Source: Sipunculus nudus (lineage: Eukaryota; Annelida; Sipuncula; Golfingiida; Sipunculidae). From it: DNA of 64,000 nucleotides. Below are positions 57,868 through 64,000 of this stretch, in pieces. The stretch's first letter is position 1. Every line of letters starts with the position of its first letter. The stretch covers positions 33,684,019-33,748,018 of the forward strand of contig CM049306.1 in NCBI GenBank assembly GCA_026874595.1. The letters are read 5' to 3'. The notes under the pieces are model-generated. The model had not been told where the DNA came from. It saw only the letters and a program-made list of their open reading frames with translations, and did not search any database. The translations under genes and the position numbers were made by a program.

Positions 57868-58194
57868 TACGCTTCCACACACCTTGATTCAGCGGCCTAC
57901 TCTCGCGTCTGTTTCATGAATAATGAATGCGTCAATTAAACCGAATAAATGACTCGCGACATCTGGTAGGATTTTTTTTGGGACATTTAGCATTGCCGTT
58001 AAGGTATCAGAAAAACCAATCAAATAAATCGAATTAAGTCTGTTTTGTTTCAGTTAGATGTACTATTGTTCTTAAGTACTATTTGATGTGATAGGCAGTT
58101 CTGTTCACGACCTGAAAACTTGCAGGCTTGATAATTATTCATGAAATAGACGCCACAATGGCTCGATGAATCAAGGTCTGTGAAGGCGTAGCTG
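57868..58194. mobile_element. MITE with about 55-bp inverted repeats
   Basis: The left arm (57868-57925) reads CGCTTCCACACACCTTGATTCA, trimmed here to its key part CACCTTGATTCAGCG, then CGTCTGTTTCATGAATAATG. The reverse complement of the right arm (58131-58194) reads CGCCTTCACAGACCTTGATT, then GGCGTCTATTTCATGAATAA. The arms are about 200 bp apart. A one-ended relative lies at 30257-30330. No coding capacity is seen. Confidence 0.55.
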
Positions 58195-59118
58195 TCAGGG
58201 ACTTGGTAGTATGAAGATGATGTGGTATTGTACGCAAATTTGAGTTGGAGTTGGCTAAAACGGAGAGACTGAGGAAACTTGTAGAGAGAGAGAGTATTTA
58301 TAAGGTGTTCTGCTGAATGATGATAAGACACTCTACCAAAGCAAAGTTTCAATGTTTATTTGCAAGGAAACGAATCAGACAAATATTTGTTGTGGATAAA
58401 GCCGATATTGAAACGCACAGAGCAAATATTTAAATAAACGTTTAATTAATGTTAAAATAGAGAAAAATATATGGGAACTGAAGTTATTGAGGAGACTACG
58501 CAATTTAATCCATTTTTTCCTTTTTCCTCGCACGTGGTTCCCCCATGGTTTACTGGAGAAGCTTTTGGAACAGTTATAAATATATGCATTTTAAAAAAAA
58601 GGACTCTCCAATTCGCTATAGCATTTTTATCCGTTTGGATTTAGATTTATTACTATTGCATTAAACAGTAGTTCAAGCAACAACCAAATGGCATGAAAGT
58701 GGTGCGACGGAGTTTTAATGTTGTATTCAATAGTGAAAAACTTCAAAACTAAAATTAAAATAAGAAAAATTATGAAAGTGACTACGTCATATACATCTCA
58801 ATCAGTTCAATAATTGTTTTTAGACCTTTTTTTATCAAGACACAGTTACTCTCATCACGAATGGAAGTGGTAGAATGTCTGGTCCTCAAGTGGAAAAGTT
58901 ATAATTGAATATAATGAAATAAATAAAACATAATTCTGGAATACTGTCTGATTTTAGTCTGCTCGCCTGCATGGTATTTTCCTCGATATGGCACCCGACA
59001 GGAGACGTGCCCAGGGGAAATTATATTCCGGAACATGATAATGATTGCGGACTTTGATGGGACTCAATTACTCTCGTATTGCTCATCTTTATTAATTTGG
59101 ATATTTTCCTTCTTACAG
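58195..59118. other. Unassigned AT-rich sequence
   Basis: No supported feature. Confidence 0.4.
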
Positions 59119-59234
59119 GAGAAACATTCCTGTTGTTGGGACTGTTTCAAGAATACGAAAATCAGCAGCGGAGCCCATGCAGCAAAGCAAATAGAAAACC
59201 CAGGAGCAGTTCCATGCAGCATCTAGCAGTCTAG
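59119..59234 (+). CDS. Possible terminal exon or coding fragment
   Basis: A TTTTCCTTCTTACAG acceptor precedes a frame of 37 codons to a TAG at 59232-59234: ETFLLLGLFQEYENQQRS, then a basic Ser/Arg-rich tail. The first part resembles helix 1 of Myb/SANT-like domains, but too little remains to be sure. A GACGAG|GTAAAT donor five bases after the stop is also present, which would fit an exon read in another frame, but all other frames carry stops. Confidence 0.2.
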
Positions 59235-59253
59235 ACGAGGTAAATAAGAACCT

Positions 59254-59610
59254 CCCCCCCCCCCCCCCCGCATGCCGGCAACTGAGCGTTAAGGGGATCT
59301 AGCTGTAGAGTGTATGTCCTAGGGAATTAGTTCATGTTCAAAAATAAATATCAAGTGCAAATTTGTCACTAAGGGTTTTTAGAATCCGTCATATTCGAAT
59401 TAAGCAATATCACGGACAGCAGAAAAGAAAAGAAAAATATGAAATTTATTGTTGTGGCCTTAAATATGTTGTTTCTTAAATATCCCACTAAGAAATATTT
59501 TAATTTTTTACCAAAATGACCCATATATAGATAATTAAATGAATGCATCGACCCCTAGAAGTCCCCTCTTCCTACCCGTGTGTGTGTGTGTGGTGGTGGG
59601 GGGGGGGGAG
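59254..59610. repeat. C tract, then (GT)n and G tract
   Basis: There are sixteen C at 59254-59269. At about 59577-59610 a GTGTGTGTGT run passes through GGTGGTGG into about 11 G. Confidence 0.8.
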
Positions 59611-60066
59611 ACTCGTAATGACCCTTCTAAAGCCTGTTCAACTGATTGTGACAAAGAAAAGATCTGCATTCCGCATTCGCCCCCTGTACTCATAGGATAT
59701 CGAAAGAATATTATATCGCCTATAAACGGGATTCCTGTGTACTGACAATTACTTATGTTCACCATTATAATAGCTGTATTTCAAATCTTTGAAATTATTT
59801 AAAGCGAGACTTTAAGAGTTATTAAACAAAATTATTACATTATAGTCAGTAAACACTAATGGTTACTATATTACTCTTACTATTAACACCTGTGCCCAGC
59901 TATTATCGACAAATGATACCAGGGGCATATTAAAGCGGGGGCGGAGGAGGATCAGTGGGATTTAAGTTTACGCTTGATGCCGAAAAAAGCAGCGTTCTTC
60001 CCATTTTTCTGCAGGCGATAGTAATGTATTTCATTTACTAGCTTTCCTAGTAAAGTCTACAAGCGT
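59611..60066. other. Unassigned sequence
   Basis: No supported feature. Confidence 0.4.
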
Positions 60067-60273
60067 AGGACGTAGCCTAGTGGTCAAGGCGTTGGAATTC
60101 GGAGCCGAAGGTCCCTGATTCGAACCCCGCCGGTGCCTCAATGACATAATGATGTAATCTCGTTGAACCTCAGAGATTCGCTCTTATGTCTTAACAGCAG
60201 GTTATGACTTCTGGATTATTCCTAACCCCGTGCAAACAAAACCTGAAATCCGGAAGGCTTAATAATAATAATA
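60067..60273 (+). mobile_element. tRNA-derived SINE
   Basis: The head from GGACGTAGCC to GCCGGTGCC (about 70 nt) has an A box TAGCCTAGTGGTC (60073-60084) and a B box GATTCGAACCC (60117-60127) at tRNA spacing, and would largely fold as a tRNA, although the variable positions are degraded. A non-tRNA body of about 120 nt and an (AAT)n tail at about 60259-60273 follow. It differs in sequence from the SINE at 32.8-33.1 kb, so two SINE families are present. Transcription would use the internal polymerase III promoter. Confidence 0.8.
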
Positions 60274-61354
60274 TATCATCCATATCGTATGGATACCTTC
60301 ATCTTCATTCAACGGACAGTGCCTTTGACAGACCTCGGACCTATCCTTTAAAAAATCTACCAGCTTTTCTGGCACGCTTTTTCGCGTCGACAATAATGTT
60401 GTGCCCCCTCCCTTCTGTTTAAAGTCCCCTTTTCGCTCCCTGGATTCTCTATAATTAATTTGACCAATGACCTCTCTAAATACATTCCCGGAAGTGACAC
60501 CATGATGATCCGTCATATGGCATTTGTAGAATCAAATGTAAAATATTTACGTTCATGTTGTTTCTATTCTTCGTCTTTATTCAGACCGTTGAACACAGTG
60601 GTGTACAATACGATGTGTAGTTGTGCCTATAAGAGTTCACATCCCTTAGGCCACCCTCTGCGCTGAGACCTCTGATTAAAGTCATTGCCTCATGGAGTGA
60701 ACGAGTAAATTAACTGAATGGCAAATGTAAAAGAAATCTAATACCCACTGGTCACGTTATGGCAGCTTGGGATGGTTGCTCCAAAGGTGACGGAGAAATA
60801 TTAAACAAGACGACCAGAGGTCACGCGCATGCCAAAAACACTCTCACCAAGATTGGAAGACAGTTAACCAAAAATGTCATAAAGAAGACAAAGAGGGAGA
60901 AAATGAGCCATAGTTTGTAAAGATTAGACCAATATTGAAAAAGTTACGATGGAAATAATAATTTGACGAAGATCGAAGATTTTCGGCAATCAACAAACAG
61001 ACATACGCAACTGACCAACATGCTTGCCGAAATCGAAGATTTCCGGCAAGCAATGAATGAACCAACAAACCATAGCAGATTATAAAGTCGGATGGCGTCG
61101 GTTACACCGTATTGTTAAACATAAGTTATACCTTTTAAACGCACCTTATCACCCTGTCCTTTTTAGTATAAGGTATAGGAAGTACAAACTATTGAGTGTT
61201 GTTATTTTACTTTTTCTACTCTCATCTCTGTTTTAATTATTTGGCCTATTGATGTTCATGTTTAAAATACAGGATGCTGGACAAAAGTATTGTGAAAGCA
61301 CTGATTGTGGACACTAATACGTAAGTAAAATTTGTTCTCTGAAGGCATCTTAAT
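60274..61354. other. Unassigned sequence
   Basis: TTTCGGCAA.CAA words recur at about 60979-61055. No gene is supported. Confidence 0.4.
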
Positions 61355-61420
61355 GGTGTCAGGGATTGAACCCGTGATCTCCAGCTCCTTAGTTCAGTTC
61401 CTTATCCGTATGATGTATTC
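61355..61420 (-). mobile_element. tRNA-like B-box fragment, possible SINE remnant
   Basis: On the minus strand GATCACGGGTTCAATCCC has the form of a T-arm with B box. The upstream sequence has no clear A box, so only a fragment of a tRNA or SINE head is supported. Confidence 0.3.
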
Positions 61421-62199
61421 CTCCCCCACACGAGAAACTTAATAAAGCTGCCAGCGATGGCTACCTCATGTAAAATTGATTGTAGCACACTGCTTGCCTG
61501 CCAACAACGTGAATATTTATATCACCTATAATTAGATTAAATATTGTATTTTGCACTAAGTTTTATCGTCCATCAATATATTTCCATTTTTCAGACAGAT
61601 TGACTTTTTTCTCGCACACATAAATCCCAAGATTGGACAGGTACTCTGAACTGAGCGGTTACCGGTAGCTCAATAAGGTATTCTGTTTATCTCCGAACGA
61701 AAAAGACTAACCTGTGTTTTATGTAAGTCATCAGTGTCTTAGCAAACGGTGGGTCGTTAATTTTTATTGACGGTCGTTATTCAGGACAAGAGAAGGATGA
61801 CCCAATCTCCAAAAGAAGAAAACACGACACTGACAAGTTGATTGTTTGCTATGATTTGCTGTCGTAAGCGCTGGCTTGTTCTGCCCGGGTCACGTGATCT
61901 GAAAGGCAAATTCAAAGCAAGCAGTATGCAGCTGAGTCGAGTTGGAAAAAAGTGGTGGGATATTCCTACTAACAGCGACCATCAGTATGTTGTCTATAAA
62001 TAAAAAAATCAACTGACGAACGTGCGATATTAGATAATAATAATTATGATTTCAGGCAGTCAAGCAGACCATTGCGAAACAATAGGAGTAAGAATACAGA
62101 AAAATAGGACAATAATAGGGAAAATAGAAACACGTTAAAAGTTGGACTAAAAACGCACGTAATTGCAAAACAAATTCACGCTGAACAAATGATGAACAA
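61421..62199. other. Unassigned sequence
   Basis: A 43-codon protein-like run ending TAA lies at about 61725-61870 (SGQEKDDPISKRRKHDTDK), without splice support. Confidence 0.3.
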
Positions 62200-62388
62200 A
62201 TGTTCACAACAGTAAAAGTGATATTATTTAGTACATATCTACAAACGTTATGTGTCGCTCAGTTTGTACCTGCAGTTTTTAGATGGCATGGGGCCCTGGA
62301 TTGCCAAAAGCAAACATGTAGCAAAAAATATGAGTCAAAAAGAAAAAGTAATAAAATTGGAAAAGTAGAATCACCTGAAAGCCTGTGA
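62200..62388 (+). CDS. Small frame with signal-peptide-like start, doubtful
   Basis: Sixty-two codons begin MFTTVKVILFSTYLQTLCVA, which looks like a secretion signal. A 40-residue basic tail with two cysteines (DCQKQTC, then KKYESKRKSNK) follows. Length and layout would suit a small secreted peptide, but there is no other evidence and chance is likely. Confidence 0.15.
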   Translation: MFTTVKVILFSTYLQTLCVAQFVPAVFRWHGALDCQKQTCSKKYESKRKSNKIGKVESPESL

Positions 62389-64000
62389 TTTTCATTATTC
62401 TCCAGTGACCATGATGCTTTTTGCTATGATATAGCACGCACGAGAATCCAAACATTAACTAGACAGACACTCATTAGAGCCCACCCCTCTACCAAGGCGA
62501 ACAATAACAATTTATTGTTCGTTCTGTCTCTGTTAAATGAGCACTTTGCTTTTTGTCTGCTTGTCCTTCCTTAAATAAACCTGCAGTGTATCAGCAGCCA
62601 CGGTTTTCTTTACACAAAAAGAAATATAAATAAGCCAGCGAATATAGGAGGCACACTGAGCATCTCCGCGTTAGTCCTCGCCCTGGAACTCAAAAAGTGT
62701 GTTCTTTAGCGCCACAAGAGGACGCGACTATTTTGAAAAGTAATAACAGAGGTCATGTATTTGTGCGAATAAATACATTTGGGAATACTGCAAAAACAAG
62801 TAACTATATATGTGTTTTATTTAAGATGCTAATTTAATACACCAAATAGACTTATGCACAGGTGAAAAGTGTATTAATTATCTCCAGAAAAGGTAACTCG
62901 AGTAAAAAGAGAAATTGGCGGAATAACGCGCGCGCAAGAAATTGCGAGCTTTAGCATGTGACGAAACGTTGACTTGGTGTCCAACTGTAGTTGTGCAATA
63001 CTATCTTCCTGTTTCTATAATGTAACATGGGGAAGTTTCATCTGTTACAGTAACTACTTAAGTTCTGCAAACCAGTCTGTTTCTATAATGAGAAAGTTTA
63101 TTTATTAAACATGGAAATACCAATTTACGCAGGAAGACTCCGGGTGTTATAACATAAATACATCCTTAGTTTTGGTGTGTTATAAAAATAATAACATATC
63201 GATATGGGAAAGACTGAGGGACTGAACCCTTTATGACAACACCAGGTTTGTCATTCCCATTACGAGGCCACATATTCAGTTTCAAAGACCGGGTATTGCC
63301 AACAAGAACCTCCGCGAGGAAGGTTGAGCTAACATTCTTTTATTTGTCCCGTGTATGATGGGCTATCACAGCGCAGCCGCAGCCAGGGATAAGGAAACAC
63401 TGCCTCAGCGAAGGTTCATGCCGTAACAAGACCGATAATTATACAGGCAAAGTGTTTATTCTAATAATAAAGAATATTTGGATGAATGGACAGTATCTAT
63501 AGAACCTTAAGTACTTAATGGGCGAGGATGGATTTCAAATAGATGAGTCTGTAAGACATAAAAGGATAGCGAGAGAAAGATAACTGAAGTGTGCTTGATG
63601 TATATGATTGCCTCCGGTGGTATACAAAGCTATACTATTTGAAGTATTTAGCCGGAAACATCGCGCTTATTCAATATTCGTCGTATTATCGATTGAGCAA
63701 ACACCTGATGACTCACGCCGAAACGGAGAGGGCTATATTTCCTTAAAATTAAATTGAATATTTTACATGCCTATCAGTTAATTATGAAAATAAATGCCGT
63801 CAGATTTTCGATCACGTCTATATAGGGTTTCTTTAAAAAAGCCAATAATTCCTATATGTGCTAAAATAATAAGTTGGTTTACTGAAGTGAGCGTTTATCT
63901 TTCATCTTACTTTTAAGAAATCTGCGCGCCTGGACATTAACGTGATCTTTCTTGTATGGACATGTGGATTCGTGTTAACATTATTTTGTTATCATTTAAA
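62389..64000. other. Unassigned AT-rich sequence
   Basis: No gene, RNA or repeat that I can support. Confidence 0.4.

Noticed and set aside
4237-58020. CCAATCA boxes as a shared promoter signature
   Set aside because: The 7-mer occurs about as often as expected over 64 kb; only the two closely paired sites were kept, with low confidence.

Overview
This window looks like a stretch of metazoan, probably marine invertebrate, nuclear DNA. It is AT-rich, very sparse in coding sequence and dominated by repeats. The pointers are an L1/Tx1-type LINE, a Penelope-like (PLE) endonuclease relic, tRNA-derived SINEs, a Helentron-derivative-like element with core tandem repeats, short inverted-repeat transposons, long (TA)n and (CT)n(TA)n microsatellites, and short open segments bounded by GT/AG splice signals. 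A lophotrochozoan such as a mollusc is my best guess, but no single feature proves it. Nothing prokaryotic is present: no operons, ribosome binding sites, rRNA, CRISPR or phage genes.

Layout. 1-10 kb is mostly featureless AT-rich DNA with a few weak exon candidates. 10.3-11.5 kb, 14.6-15.7 kb and 20.6-21.3 kb are odd intervals, each built around its own recurring short word; the last has terminal inverted repeats and a probable target duplication. 19.1-19.9 kb and 24.7-25.5 kb hold two copies of a 0.8-kb dispersed repeat. Between them, at 22.95-24.69 kb, lies an element with five 280-bp dimeric core repeats carrying ten copies of one 12-bp palindrome. 25.7-33.1 kb holds two hAT-like short elements and two members of a tRNA-derived SINE family. 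A good candidate exon lies on the minus strand at 33.99-34.34 kb.

The best-supported genes belong to a full-length LINE (34,890-40,830). It has ORF1 (coiled coil plus RRM-like), ORF2 (endonuclease, reverse transcriptase, CCHC-type zinc motif), a poly(A) tail and a perfect 9-bp target-site duplication. It sits inside a 57-bp tandem array, so the empty site can be rebuilt to the base. One frameshift near 38.04-38.09 kb is the only obvious lesion.

46.0-52.9 kb is the most unusual region. A decayed PLE GIY-YIG endonuclease reads on the minus strand at 46,038-46,491. It abuts a 3.65-kb satellite of 66-bp units whose higher-order repeat (1,281 bp) repeatedly includes a piece of that PLE reading frame. 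Every 66-bp unit carries a potential GNRA-tetraloop hairpin. Then follow a 13-bp minisatellite field and a CTGATGA/GAAAC hairpin of the kind seen in PLE-associated ribozyme regions. 53.3-55.8 kb on the plus strand holds the best candidate host gene, with an internal exon at 54,280-54,474 and a terminal exon at 55,624-55,833. 56.3-58.2 kb has nested direct and inverted repeats and a MITE, 60.07-60.27 kb a clear tRNA-derived SINE, and the rest is unassigned.
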